Shown here piece by piece: positions 5,690-11,928 of a stretch of 11,928 nucleotides of DNA. The stretch is from CAYLZN01 sp964387935 (GTDB lineage: Bacteria > Acidobacteriota > Vicinamibacteria > Vicinamibacterales > JAFNAJ01). The position numbers and the translations under genes were made by a program. Where the stretch lies: NCBI GenBank assembly GCA_964387935.1, contig CAYLZN010000170.1, positions 1 through 11,928 of the forward strand. Direction: 5' to 3'. The notes under the pieces were generated by a model. The model was not told the DNA's origin and ran no database searches. It was given only the letters and a program-made list of their open reading frames with translations. Positions within the stretch are counted from its first letter, which is position 1. Every line of letters begins with the position of its first letter.

Positions 5690-7249
5690 TTACCGGAAGC
5701 GGGTGGGATCGAGGCCGTGCTTCCGCACGGCATACCGGACGATGCGCTCCGTCGTGTGGAGGAGCCGCGCCGCTTTGGCGCGGTTCCCCCGCGCGCTCTT
5801 GAGCGCATCGAGGATCAGGTCCTTCTCGAACAGATTGAGTGCCTCCTCGAGCGACTGCCGCGGCAGCGTGCCCGATCCCTCGGCTGTCTGCAGCGTGGGG
5901 GGCAGGTGATGGGCGTGGATCGCGCCGCCGTCACAGACGAGCACGGCGCGCTCGATGCAGTTCTCGAGCTCGCGCACGTTGCCCGGCCAGTGATAGCTCA
6001 TGAGCATGTCGATGGCGCTCGTGGCGATCCGGCGGACGTCGCGGCTGTGCGCGGAGGCGTACTTCCCGACGAAGTGGTCGGCGAGCAGCGGAATGTCCGG
6101 CTTGCGCTCGCGCAGCGGCGGCACGTAGATGCTGTAGACGTTGAGGCGATAGTAGAGATCCTCGCGGAACGTCCCGTCCTTGACCGCCGCCTCGAGGTCC
6201 CGGTTGGTGGCCGCCACGATGCGCACGTTGACCTTGATCGGGTGAGTGCCGCCGAGCCGCTCGAACTCCCGCTCCTGCAGCACGCGCAGGAGCTTGACCT
6301 GCGTGGAGGCGGTGAGCTCGCCGACCTCGTCGAGGAAGAGCGTGCCCCCGTGGGCCAGCTCGAAGCGCCCCTTCTTCTGCACGCGGGCGTCGGTGAAGGC
6401 GCCCGGCTCGTAGCCGAACAGCTCCGATTCCACCAGGCTCTCTGGCAGCGCGCCGCAGCTCACCTTGACGAAGGGCTTGCCGGCCCGCGGCGAGCTGTAG
6501 TGGACCGCGTGGGCGACCAGCTCCTTGCCCGTGCCCGATTCGCCCCGGATGAGAATCGTGGTGCTGGTCGAGGCCACAAGGCCGACCTGCTCGAACACCT
6601 GCTGCATCACGCGGCTGCTGCCGACGATGTTCCCGATGTCGTAGCGGGCCTTCAGCTCCTGGCGCAGCTTGGTGTTCTCGTCGAGCAGGCGCCGGCGCTC
6701 GGCCTCGATGAGCCGGTGGACCTGCAGCGCCTGCCCGATCATCGACGCGACGATCCCGTAGAATTTCGCTTCCTGCTCGTAGCGTCGATCCTCGCGGTAC
6801 GGCAGGGCAATCCCGAGCGCGCCGACGGTCTTCCCGGCGGTCTTGATCGGGACGCACACGAAGGAGAGCTCCTGCCGGCCCGCCCGCCGGAAGACGCCCG
6901 AGCGGTTGAGGAACAGCGGCTCGCGGCTCACGCGGGGCACGGTGACGGGCCGTCCGCTCTGGACCACCTGCCCGCTGATGCCCTCCCCGCCCCGATAGCG
7001 CGCGCGCCGCGCGGCGATCGCCGCCCCCGTGGCGGCCTCGGCCACGAGGTCGCCCGTGCTCTCGTCCTTCAGGAACACGACGCCGGAGAGGCTGCCATGC
7101 GTGTCGCTCAGGCGCTCGAGGACGTGCGCGAGCGACGCCCGAAGGTTCAGGCTGGACCCGAGGGTCTGGCTGATCTCCAGCAGTTCCGAGAGACGGCGGG
7201 CATCGGTCGACGGCATCCGGGGATCCTGGACGCGCAGGGGCACTGACAT
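5690..7249 (-). CDS. Sigma-54-dependent enhancer-binding activator, GAF-AAA+-Fis (NifA-like architecture)
   Basis: A 519-residue activator. An N-terminal GAF domain (about 20-180, with GGEGISGQVVQSGRPV at 87-102) is followed by a linker helix (180-200), the AAA+ domain (Walker A GESGTGKE 236-243, sigma-54-contact loop GAFTDA 283-288, Walker B GGTLFLDE 301-308, ATNRDLE 347-353, FREDLYYRLN 361-370, HWPGNVRELEN 420-430), and a C-terminal Fis-type helix-turn-helix (GNRAKAARLLHTTERIVRYAVRKHGLD, 488-514). The layout and the TTERIVRYAVRKHGLDPTRF ending recall NifA/AnfA-type regulators, but no nif genes are present. There is no receiver domain, so the GAF domain probably senses a small ligand or partner. 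The contact loop has Asp where the consensus GAFTGA has Gly. Start: ATG at 7249 has no clear ribosome site; ATG at 7216 follows AGGA at fair spacing and would give 508 residues. The two operators just upstream suggest autoregulation. Confidence 0.92.
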   Translation of the reverse strand: MSVPLRVQDPRMPSTDARRLSELLEISQTLGSSLNLRASLAHVLERLSDTHGSLSGVVFLKDESTGDLVAEAATGAAIAARRARYRGGEGISGQVVQSGRPVTVPRVSREPLFLNRSGVFRRAGRQELSFVCVPIKTAGKTVGALGIALPYREDRRYEQEAKFYGIVASMIGQALQVHRLIEAERRRLLDENTKLRQELKARYDIGNIVGSSRVMQQVFEQVGLVASTSTTILIRGESGTGKELVAHAVHYSSPRAGKPFVKVSCGALPESLVESELFGYEPGAFTDARVQKKGRFELAHGGTLFLDEVGELTASTQVKLLRVLQEREFERLGGTHPIKVNVRIVAATNRDLEAAVKDGTFREDLYYRLNVYSIYVPPLRERKPDIPLLADHFVGKYASAHSRDVRRIATSAIDMLMSYHWPGNVRELENCIERAVLVCDGGAIHAHHLPPTLQTAEGSGTLPRQSLEEALNLFEKDLILDALKSARGNRAKAARLLHTTERIVRYAVRKHGLDPTRFR

Positions 7250-7273
7250 CGTAAGGCAAGAAGAAGTTCGATG

Positions 7274-7287
7274 CGACACTGATGTCG
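7274..7287. promoter_or_regulatory. Operator/enhancer inverted repeat CGACA-N4-TGTCG (copy 2)
   Basis: CGACACTGATGTCG is a perfect 5-4-5 inverted repeat with the same arms as the site at 3801-3814. Its centre is 31 bp from copy 3, so the two lie on the same face of the helix. It is 25 bp from the first possible start codon of the activator and about 160 bp upstream of the predicted porin transcription start. Confidence 0.6.
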
Positions 7288-7303
7288 TCCGGATTCCCTC
7301 GAT

Positions 7304-7319
7304 CCGACATTCCTGTCGG
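7304..7319. promoter_or_regulatory. Operator/enhancer inverted repeat CCGACA-N4-TGTCGG (copy 3)
   Basis: CCGACATTCCTGTCGG is a perfect 6-4-6 inverted repeat, the longest-armed copy of the motif. Its spacer (TTCC) is nearly that of copy 1 (TTCG). It lies about 130 bp upstream of the predicted porin start site, normal for a sigma-54 enhancer, and upstream of the divergent activator gene, where it may also serve autoregulation. Confidence 0.62.
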
Positions 7320-7365
7320 CCAAACACGGTACTCGTGAGGGGCTCCTCTCGGGCCAGACCGGCAA

Positions 7366-7390
7366 GAAATCGGAGGATTTCGAGAATCCT
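7366..7390. repeat. Two overlapping perfect inverted repeats in the porin upstream region
   Basis: GAAATC-GGAG-GATTTC (7366-7381) overlaps AGGATT-TCGAG-AATCCT (7374-7390). Both are perfect 6-bp-arm dyads and they share the GATT core, so they cannot both extrude at once. They sit between the operators and the predicted -24/-12 element, where an architectural protein or second regulator often binds. The role is unknown. Confidence 0.4.
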
Positions 7391-7416
7391 GCGAGGCCGG
7401 CCGGACCCGTCCGGGC

Positions 7417-7432
7417 TGGAGCGCACCCTGCA
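7417..7432 (+). promoter_or_regulatory. Candidate sigma-54 promoter of the porin gene
   Basis: TGGAGCGCACCCTGCA matches TGGCACG-N4-TTGCA at TGG, CG and TGCA with exact GG-N10-GC spacing. The predicted start near 7443 leaves a leader of about 50 nt to the ATG at 7493. Operator copies 2 and 3 would lie about 162 and 131 bp upstream of that start. GC-rich DNA gives chance matches, so the spacing to the operators is the main support. Confidence 0.5.
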
Positions 7433-7492
7433 GGACATGGAGTCGAGCGCGGCGCACGATCGTCGCAGGACCGCTGCGCGAGGAGAGACTCC

Positions 7493-8635
7493 ATGGCCCG
7501 TCCCCGTCCGCGTCTCGTGGCCGCCGTCGCGGCCCTCGTCTGCCTGATCGCCGGGAGTCCCGTGGCGCGAGCCGCGCAGCAGGCCCCGCAGGATCAGCAG
7601 TCTGCTCCCGAGGCGCCGCGCGGAGGGCTGAGGGGGTATCTCGCGCGGACCACCGTCCACGGGTCCGTCGAAGGGTATTTCGGCTGGCACGTCAACCGGC
7701 AGCCGACGGCCGCCTTGCGCAACTTCGATGTCAACCACAACCAGATCAGCTTCAGCCTTGCGGAGGTGGCCCTCGAGCACAAGGCCATGGACGGCAGTCG
7801 CCTGGGCTTCAGGCTGGACGTGGCCGGTGGCCCGACGGCGGACATGGTCAATGCGAGCGAGCCGGGCGGTCCGAGCTTCCTCAAGGCCGTGCAGCAGGGG
7901 TATGTCAGCTATCTCGCGCCCATCGGCGCAGGCGTGCAGATCGACGTGGGCAAGTTCGTGACCCCGCTCGGCGCCGAGGTCATCCGGACCCGCGACAACT
8001 GGAACGTGTCGCGGAGCCTGCTGTTCACCTGCGCCGTGCCCTACTATCACTTCGGCGCGCGCATTGGGTATCAGGTGAGCCCGTGGCTCGCCATGACCGG
8101 ATTCGTCGTGAACGGCTGGAACGCCGTCGAGGACAACAACACCGCGAAGACCGTCGCGCTGTCGGCAGCCGTCACGCCCGTCGATCGGCTCACCGTGACC
8201 CAGGCGGTCATGGTTGGCGCCGAGCAGGCGGGCAACGACGACGATCTGCGGACGACGTTCAATACGGTGGCGGCCTACGGGCTGACGCCTCGACTGGCCC
8301 TGCTCGGGGACGTCGTGTACGCGCGTGACTCGGTCGGCACGACGCACCCGACGTGGTACGGCGCGGCCCTTGCGCTGCGGTACGGCCGCGCGCCCTGGGC
8401 GGTGTCGCCCCGCTACGAGTGGTATGCCGACGAGAGCGGGTTCACGACGGGCGCCGCACAGACCGTGCAGGAGGTCACGATCACGGGCGAGTACGCGCTG
8501 GGGGGATTCCTCACGCGGCTGGAGCTCCGGACCGACTTCTCGACCGAACCGGTCTATCGGCGGGGCGAGGCCATGCGCACGACGCAGACGACCCTCACCC
8601 TCGACGTCCTGTACGCGTTTGCCGTGCGGAAGTAG
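7493..8635 (+). CDS. Outer-membrane beta-barrel porin (BBP2/OmpL-like)
   Basis: A 380-residue exported protein. ATG at 7493 follows AGGAGA. The signal peptide is MARPRPRLVAAVAALVCLIAG..ARA with cleavage near 27-28, followed by a Gln/Pro/Ala-rich linker (28-48). The rest shows alternating amphipathic strands with aromatic girdles: TTVHGSVEGYFGWHVNR, QISFSLAEVALEHKA, SRLGFRLDVAGG, VQIDVGKFVTPLGAEV, NWNVSRSLLFTCAVPYYHFGARIGYQV, LTVTQAVMVGAEQ, TRLELRTDFSTEPVY. The DVGKFVTPLGAEV and FxxxxPYYHFGARIGY features are typical of the putative beta-barrel porin-2 family. It ends LDVLYAFAVRK, without a terminal Phe. The gene is divergent from the activator, and porins of this type are, to my recollection, often near amt/PII genes; a role in passing ammonium or a small nitrogen compound across the outer membrane is inference. 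Confidence 0.85.
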   Translation: MARPRPRLVAAVAALVCLIAGSPVARAAQQAPQDQQSAPEAPRGGLRGYLARTTVHGSVEGYFGWHVNRQPTAALRNFDVNHNQISFSLAEVALEHKAMDGSRLGFRLDVAGGPTADMVNASEPGGPSFLKAVQQGYVSYLAPIGAGVQIDVGKFVTPLGAEVIRTRDNWNVSRSLLFTCAVPYYHFGARIGYQVSPWLAMTGFVVNGWNAVEDNNTAKTVALSAAVTPVDRLTVTQAVMVGAEQAGNDDDLRTTFNTVAAYGLTPRLALLGDVVYARDSVGTTHPTWYGAALALRYGRAPWAVSPRYEWYADESGFTTGAAQTVQEVTITGEYALGGFLTRLELRTDFSTEPVYRRGEAMRTTQTTLTLDVLYAFAVRK

Positions 8636-8677
8636 TGGCCTCGCGCCGGGGATGGCCGACCTCCGGGCGGACCGCGC

Positions 8678-10582
8678 TCAGACGACGCGTGGGTCGGTGA
8701 CCTCCGGCCCGAGACCGCACGCTGCCGGCGGGGTGTCGCCGTCGACGAGATAGCGCAGGGCCATCTCGATGGCCATCACGGGCGCGATCGTGCCGATCGT
8801 GTGGAACTGGTGGCCGCTGACGTGCCGATCCCACAGCGTGCGCAGCGTCGGGGCATGGTAGAACCCGCGGTCGAGGGTTCGGGGGTGGAAGAGCAACGCC
8901 TCGGCCCAGGGACGCAGCTCGTGGCGCAAGTCGTGTTCGTAGTCCGCGTACAGCGTGGCGTGCCGCGGCGCGAGGCGCACACCACGGCGGTCGAGCCAGC
9001 CGAGCGTCCGCCACAGCAGCGCGTGCGGTCCCGAGATCAGCCGGGAGGGATGCGGCAACCGCCAGTCCTTGTCCCTGGGGATCGTAGCGAGCGCTGGCGC
9101 GAGCGACGAGGCGACCGAGGATTGGAAGCGTGGCGCGGCGAGCAGCGCCTCGGGCAGCGTGTAGACATAGTCGAGGAACGCCGAGTCCGCAAACGGGCAG
9201 CGCACGTCGAACGCCGAGCGCGAGAACGAGACGAAGTTCAGCGTCAGCCGCCGATCGTGGTGACGGGTGTACAGCCACAGGAGCCGGCGTTCGGGGGCAT
9301 ACGCGGCGGTGGCGGCGAGATGACCGGCCATCGACTCGAACGCGAGCGGTGCCAGCGGCGTGCCCTCGCAGTGGCGAAGCAACGCGCTGGCTTCGGTGTC
9401 GGTCAGACCAGGCCAGGTGAACGCGCGCGCGAACGCCTCGTGCGCCACGCGCGCGCCCTCCGCATCGGTCCGGCCCGCCATGCGCGCGACCAGGTGTCTG
9501 TCCACGACCCAGTACGGACTGCCTCCCGCCCAGCCGGACAGGTTGATGTCGATCAGGTCGCGCGCCGCCCGGAGCGTGCTCATGCCATGGCTGTGGATCC
9601 AGCTGTGCTGCCCCTCCGTGAGCGCGAGATGGAGGGGGGCGCACTCGAGGATCCATCGGGCGTCGCGGAATGGCATCCAGTGATGCGTCGCCCCCGCCCG
9701 CCGCGCCAGGCGCCTCGCCAGCACCACGTCGCGGCTGCCGGGCGTTCCATAGGTGATCGTCGTCACCGGAACGTGCCGGGCCGCGACGCCGAGAATGCGT
9801 CGCGAATCCAGCCCGCCGCTCAGATACACGCCCGTGCGCTGCCGCGAATCGAGACGTCGCTCGATCGCCCGGCGTTCGAAGCCGGCGACCGTCTCGACCG
9901 CGGAGTCGAAGTCGTGGTGATCCTGCAGGCGGACCCGATCCCAGTCCCAGTATCGGTCGAGCGTCAGCCGGCCGCGGTGCGTGTCGTAGGCCAGCACGCT
10001 GGCCGGCGGCAGCAGTCGGACGTCGGCGAGCCACGTGCGGTCGCCGAGCAACTGCTGGTAGCGGACGTACTCGCCAATCGCCACGGGGTCGACCCTGCGC
10101 GGGACGGGGGCGGCGTCCAGCAGCGGCCGCATGCGCGGGGCGAACACGAGACCAGCCGCGGTGGTTGCGTAACAGCACTGGTACAGGCCGTAGCGATCAC
10201 TCGTCACGTACAGCGTCCCCGTGCGATCGTCCCAGGACGCCGCCAGGAACATGCCGTTGAGTCCCGCCAGCGCGCTCGGATTCCCTTCGTCGAACACGCG
10301 GCCCAGGGTGGGCACGTCGAGCCCATCGATCGGGGGGCCGGACTCCTGGTAGATCTCTCCGGTCAGCCAAAGGAGTCGCCCCGAGGGGCCCGTCCACGGC
10401 TGTGCAGCCCGATTGAGCACCCCTGCGCGAAGGCGGCCCACCGCCACCCCCGGCGCGACCGGACTCACCTCGATCTGCTGGTGCGGGGCAACGCGCAGGG
10501 CGGCCGCGATCCGGTTCGCGACGTCCAGCGCGGCATCGGGTGACGCACCGTCAATCAGCGCGACACCGAAGAGTCCGCTCAC
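8678..10582 (-). CDS. Asparagine synthase-like protein with degenerate glutaminase domain
   Basis: A 634-residue protein with the two-domain layout of asparagine synthetase B. The N-terminal Ntn-like domain (about 1-200) starts MSGLFG, so the catalytic Cys2 of MCGI-type enzymes is Ser; the usual NGEIYN is TGEIYQ (74-79) and RDRFG is SDRYG (128-132). Glutamine hydrolysis is therefore doubtful. The synthetase-like domain keeps the PP-loop SGGLDSR (255-261) and VRCPFADSAFLDYVYTLPEAL (460-480, cf. RxPFLD..), but the usual SGEGGDELFGGY is replaced by LSGWAGGSPYW (349-358). Relatives with such changes include amidotransferase-like enzymes of surface-glycan loci, beta-lactam synthetases and lasso-peptide cyclases, but no lasso precursor or protease is visible. 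The GTG start at 10582 has GGGAG upstream and lies 24 bp after the lipoprotein stop, so they probably form one transcript. It is convergent with the porin (42 bp gap). Substrate unknown. Confidence 0.83.
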   Translation of the reverse strand: MSGLFGVALIDGASPDAALDVANRIAAALRVAPHQQIEVSPVAPGVAVGRLRAGVLNRAAQPWTGPSGRLLWLTGEIYQESGPPIDGLDVPTLGRVFDEGNPSALAGLNGMFLAASWDDRTGTLYVTSDRYGLYQCCYATTAAGLVFAPRMRPLLDAAPVPRRVDPVAIGEYVRYQQLLGDRTWLADVRLLPPASVLAYDTHRGRLTLDRYWDWDRVRLQDHHDFDSAVETVAGFERRAIERRLDSRQRTGVYLSGGLDSRRILGVAARHVPVTTITYGTPGSRDVVLARRLARRAGATHHWMPFRDARWILECAPLHLALTEGQHSWIHSHGMSTLRAARDLIDINLSGWAGGSPYWVVDRHLVARMAGRTDAEGARVAHEAFARAFTWPGLTDTEASALLRHCEGTPLAPLAFESMAGHLAATAAYAPERRLLWLYTRHHDRRLTLNFVSFSRSAFDVRCPFADSAFLDYVYTLPEALLAAPRFQSSVASSLAPALATIPRDKDWRLPHPSRLISGPHALLWRTLGWLDRRGVRLAPRHATLYADYEHDLRHELRPWAEALLFHPRTLDRGFYHAPTLRTLWDRHVSGHQFHTIGTIAPVMAIEMALRYLVDGDTPPAACGLGPEVTDPRVV

Positions 10583-10606
10583 CCTGCTCTCCCACCCCGG
10601 CGGTGT

Positions 10607-11200
10607 TCAGACCAACCCGAGCACCTTCTGCGCCACGGCCACCTGGGTCTTGCGGTCCGGAGGGCCCGTGACCTGGATCGTGAGGTTGCGGACGCGGACG
10701 GTGAGCGAATTGCTCACACTCGTCCACAGCGCCTCGTCGCCGAGCCCGCTGATCTCGATGAGCGAGCTCTCCTCGGAGCCAACGCCGGCATTCTCCTGGG
10801 CACCCGCGGCGATCGGGAGGGCATCGCGCATGTCCGCGTAGGCCCTGGCGGCAGCCTCGACGCTCTCGTCCCGCTCGAGGGAGAAGTACACGGCGCCGGG
10901 CTTGCCGTCGGTGCGCTCGAACGCACACCCGCGGATGCCCCTCGCGATGTCGGCGGTGCGGTCGGCCACCGCAGACGCGGGCACGCCCAGGATGTCGGCG
11001 GCGTGCTGTGCCCCGAAGCCCGCGCACCCGCTGACGACCTCGGGACCGATGAGTCCGGTCGAGGGTCGCGATGAGGTGGGCGGCGACGACGATGTCGCCG
11101 TGCCGTCCGGGCTCGCCTGCTGACTCGCGCCACCGCACGACGCTCCAAGCAGACAGCCCAGCACGACCGCGAGCAGCTCGGGGTTCTTCGTCGTGATCAT
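10607..11200 (-). CDS. Putative lipoprotein of unknown function
   Basis: A 197-residue exported protein. ATG at 11200 is preceded by GGGAGGG at good spacing; the open frame extends upstream to 11842, but that part overlaps the divergent gene and is not protein-like. The signal sequence MITTKNPELLAVVLGCLLGASC ends in a lipobox-like GASC (Cys22; the -3 Gly is atypical), followed by a Ser/Thr/Pro-rich linker (24-48). The folded part (about 52-197) has CAGFGAQHAADILGVPASAV, two further Cys-containing turns, RGIRGCAFER, a long helix (VEAAARAYADMRDAL) and ISGLGDEALWTSVSNSLTVRVRNLTIQVTG near the end. This pattern is reminiscent of DUF3558-type lipoproteins, but I would not assign the family. It is probably co-transcribed with the asparagine-synthase-like gene downstream. 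A TGGTATCCT extended -10-like element at 11279-11271 might be its promoter. Confidence 0.75.
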   Translation of the reverse strand: MITTKNPELLAVVLGCLLGASCGGASQQASPDGTATSSSPPTSSRPSTGLIGPEVVSGCAGFGAQHAADILGVPASAVADRTADIARGIRGCAFERTDGKPGAVYFSLERDESVEAAARAYADMRDALPIAAGAQENAGVGSEESSLIEISGLGDEALWTSVSNSLTVRVRNLTIQVTGPPDRKTQVAVAQKVLGLV

Positions 11201-11270
11201 TGGCGGCCCTCCCGGCACGACATCCAGACGTTCGAAGGGAGACGACGCCGCCGAGCGCTGGAATTCGCGG

Positions 11271-11279
11271 AGGATACCA
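11271..11279 (-). promoter_or_regulatory. Possible extended -10 element for the lipoprotein operon
   Basis: On the minus strand TGGTATCCT resembles an extended -10 (TGN-TATAAT, 4 of 6 in the hexamer). A transcription start near 11264 would leave a leader of about 64 nt to the ATG at 11200. I see no matching -35 box, so this is a weak call. Confidence 0.22.
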
Positions 11280-11309
11280 CACCCCCTGCGGCCGGGGCGC
11301 TGAACGGCG

Positions 11310-11338
11310 TTGACGCACCCGGCGCCCTTCGCTAGCGT
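11310..11338 (+). promoter_or_regulatory. Candidate -35/-10 promoter giving a leaderless transcript
   Basis: TTGACG (11310-11315) and TAGCGT (11333-11338) are separated by exactly 17 bp. The first matches TTGACA at 5 of 6 positions; the second keeps only T1, A2 and T6 of TATAAT. Only six bases (GGGACG) separate the -10 from the ATG at 11345, so transcription would begin at or next to the start codon, with no ribosome site. Confidence 0.4.
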
Positions 11339-11344
11339 GGGACG

Positions 11345-11928
11345 ATGCGCTGCCGTCTCGCGATTCTGCTTGGTGTCGTCGCCGTCTGCGCGCTCGCGGC
11401 GCCGCAGCCCACACAGCCACCGACGTTTCCGCCAGGCGACACCGAAGGCCTTGTCGTCTCGCCGAACCCACGCATCCGCTACGCCTGGAAACGCCGGGTG
11501 TTCTGGACGACGTCCATGGAGCCGGGGCGCGGCACGTTCGGGCAGATTCCGCGGCAGACGGCCGCCGAGCGCGCGGTGATGACCGCGACGCTCGATGCCC
11601 TGGCGGCCGCGTTCAAGGCGACGCCCACGGGCTCGAACGGTGAAGGCTTCTGGGTCAAGGACGTACGCACGCTCGACTACTTCGACCCCTTCGTCCTGCC
11701 CGAGAAGACGCCACTCGGCAAGTTCCCGCTGATGTTCGACGCGGGCTACTATCCGTTCCACCACGAGGACGTCGAAACCAACGGCACATGGCGCCTCAGC
11801 GTGGTCGGCGAGACGGAGAGCGTCTATTTCGCGTTCAACCACCTCCCGGGATCGGACACCTCGTCGGTGATCGCGACCGAGGCCCGGCCCGGCGATCGGC
11901 CCGCCGAGCCCTTCTATCTCCGGCCTCG
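11345..11928 (+). CDS. Exported protein of unknown function (3' end beyond window)
   Basis: An open frame from ATG 11345 runs without a stop through the window end (194 complete codons). The start gives a signal peptide, MRCRLAILLGVVAVCALAAP, with cleavage near 18-20, then a Pro/Thr-rich stretch (20-30). The mature part reads like a real folded protein: IRYAWKRRVFWTTSMEPGRGTFGQ (44-67), a helix TAAERAVMTATLDALAAAFKATP, then GEGFWVKDVRTLDYFDPFVL and GKFPLMFDAGYYPFHHEDV. The His-His-Glu-Asp cluster at 139-142 could bind metal, but I do not recognise the family. No Shine-Dalgarno sequence precedes the ATG; the promoter-like element lies only six bases upstream. It is divergent from the lipoprotein gene, with 144 bp between the two starts. 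Confidence 0.7.
   Translation, partial: MRCRLAILLGVVAVCALAAPQPTQPPTFPPGDTEGLVVSPNPRIRYAWKRRVFWTTSMEPGRGTFGQIPRQTAAERAVMTATLDALAAAFKATPTGSNGEGFWVKDVRTLDYFDPFVLPEKTPLGKFPLMFDAGYYPFHHEDVETNGTWRLSVVGETESVYFAFNHLPGSDTSSVIATEARPGDRPAEPFYLRP

Noticed and set aside
5717..7246. Plus-strand open frame of about 509 codons opposite the activator
   Set aside because: Shadow of the AAA+ gene; no recognisable motif or sensible start.
7250..7492. NifA-type upstream site TGT-N10-ACA
   Set aside because: No correctly spaced pair found; the closest is TGT-N7-ACA at 7314-7326. The repeat present is ACA-N4-TGT.
7250..8347. In-frame upstream extension of the activator to about 885 codons
   Set aside because: It would run through the operators and the porin promoter and antisense to the porin; protein-like character begins only near 7249.
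8801..10543. Plus-strand open frame of about 580 codons opposite the asparagine-synthase-like gene
   Set aside because: Antisense to a gene with clear family motifs; composition is typical of a reverse-strand shadow.
8678..11200. Lasso-peptide or beta-lactam biosynthetic cluster
   Set aside because: Only the cyclase-like asparagine synthase fold is present; no precursor peptide, leader-binding protein or protease is visible nearby.
11217..11221. CGACA half-site upstream of the lipoprotein
   Set aside because: The second arm (TGTCG) is missing at the right distance, and it lies too close to the start codon to be an enhancer.
1..11928. CRISPR array, tRNA/rRNA, insertion sequence or phage genes
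   Set aside because: No regularly spaced direct repeats, RNA gene signatures, transposase motifs or terminal inverted repeats were seen.

Overview
The window is GC-rich chromosomal DNA (clearly above 60% G+C, strong G/C bias at third codon positions) from a diderm bacterium: it encodes an outer-membrane beta-barrel protein, a lipoprotein, a PEP-CTERM sorted protein and sigma-54 regulation. The mix of a DUF3604 protein, PEP-CTERM protein, BBP2-type porin next to amt/PII, and poorly recognised secreted proteins would fit an Acidobacteriota member (Vicinamibacteria-like). That placement is inference from gene content, not a search result. I saw no tRNA, rRNA, CRISPR array, insertion sequence or phage gene.

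Layout. 28-402 (+) is a small carboxymuconolactone decarboxylase-like protein. 547-2496 (-) is a secreted DUF3604 protein with PHP-like metal-ligand motifs. 2497-2933 is a gene-poor stretch with two possible gene relics. 2934-3638 (-) is a PEP-CTERM protein with an odd C-terminal tail. 3639-4020 is a divergent regulatory region. 4021-5684 (+) is a translationally coupled ammonium transporter-PII pair (amtB-glnK). 5690-7249 (-) is a GAF/AAA+/Fis enhancer-binding activator, tail to tail with glnK. 7250-7492 is a second regulatory region, followed by 7493-8635 (+), an outer-membrane porin. 8678-11200 (-) is a two-gene unit (lipoprotein, then an asparagine-synthase-like protein). 11345 to the window end (+) is the start of a secreted protein, possibly made from a leaderless transcript.

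The most interesting feature is a putative self-contained sigma-54 regulon. A 14-bp inverted repeat, CGACA-N4-TGTCG, occurs once in the PEP-CTERM/amtB divergent region (3801-3814) and twice in the regulator/porin divergent region (7274-7287 and the longer-armed 7304-7319). The latter two are 31 bp apart centre to centre, about three helical turns. Downstream of the repeats, at typical enhancer distances (about 125-160 bp from predicted start sites), are -24/-12-like elements facing the porin, the PEP-CTERM gene and, more weakly, amtB. The simplest model is that the activator at 5690-7249 binds these repeats and coordinates inner-membrane ammonium uptake (AmtB), its PII gate (GlnK, with a T-loop lacking the uridylylated Tyr51), an outer-membrane pore and an exported PEP-CTERM protein. 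The repeats and spacings are read directly from the sequence; that this protein binds them is inference.
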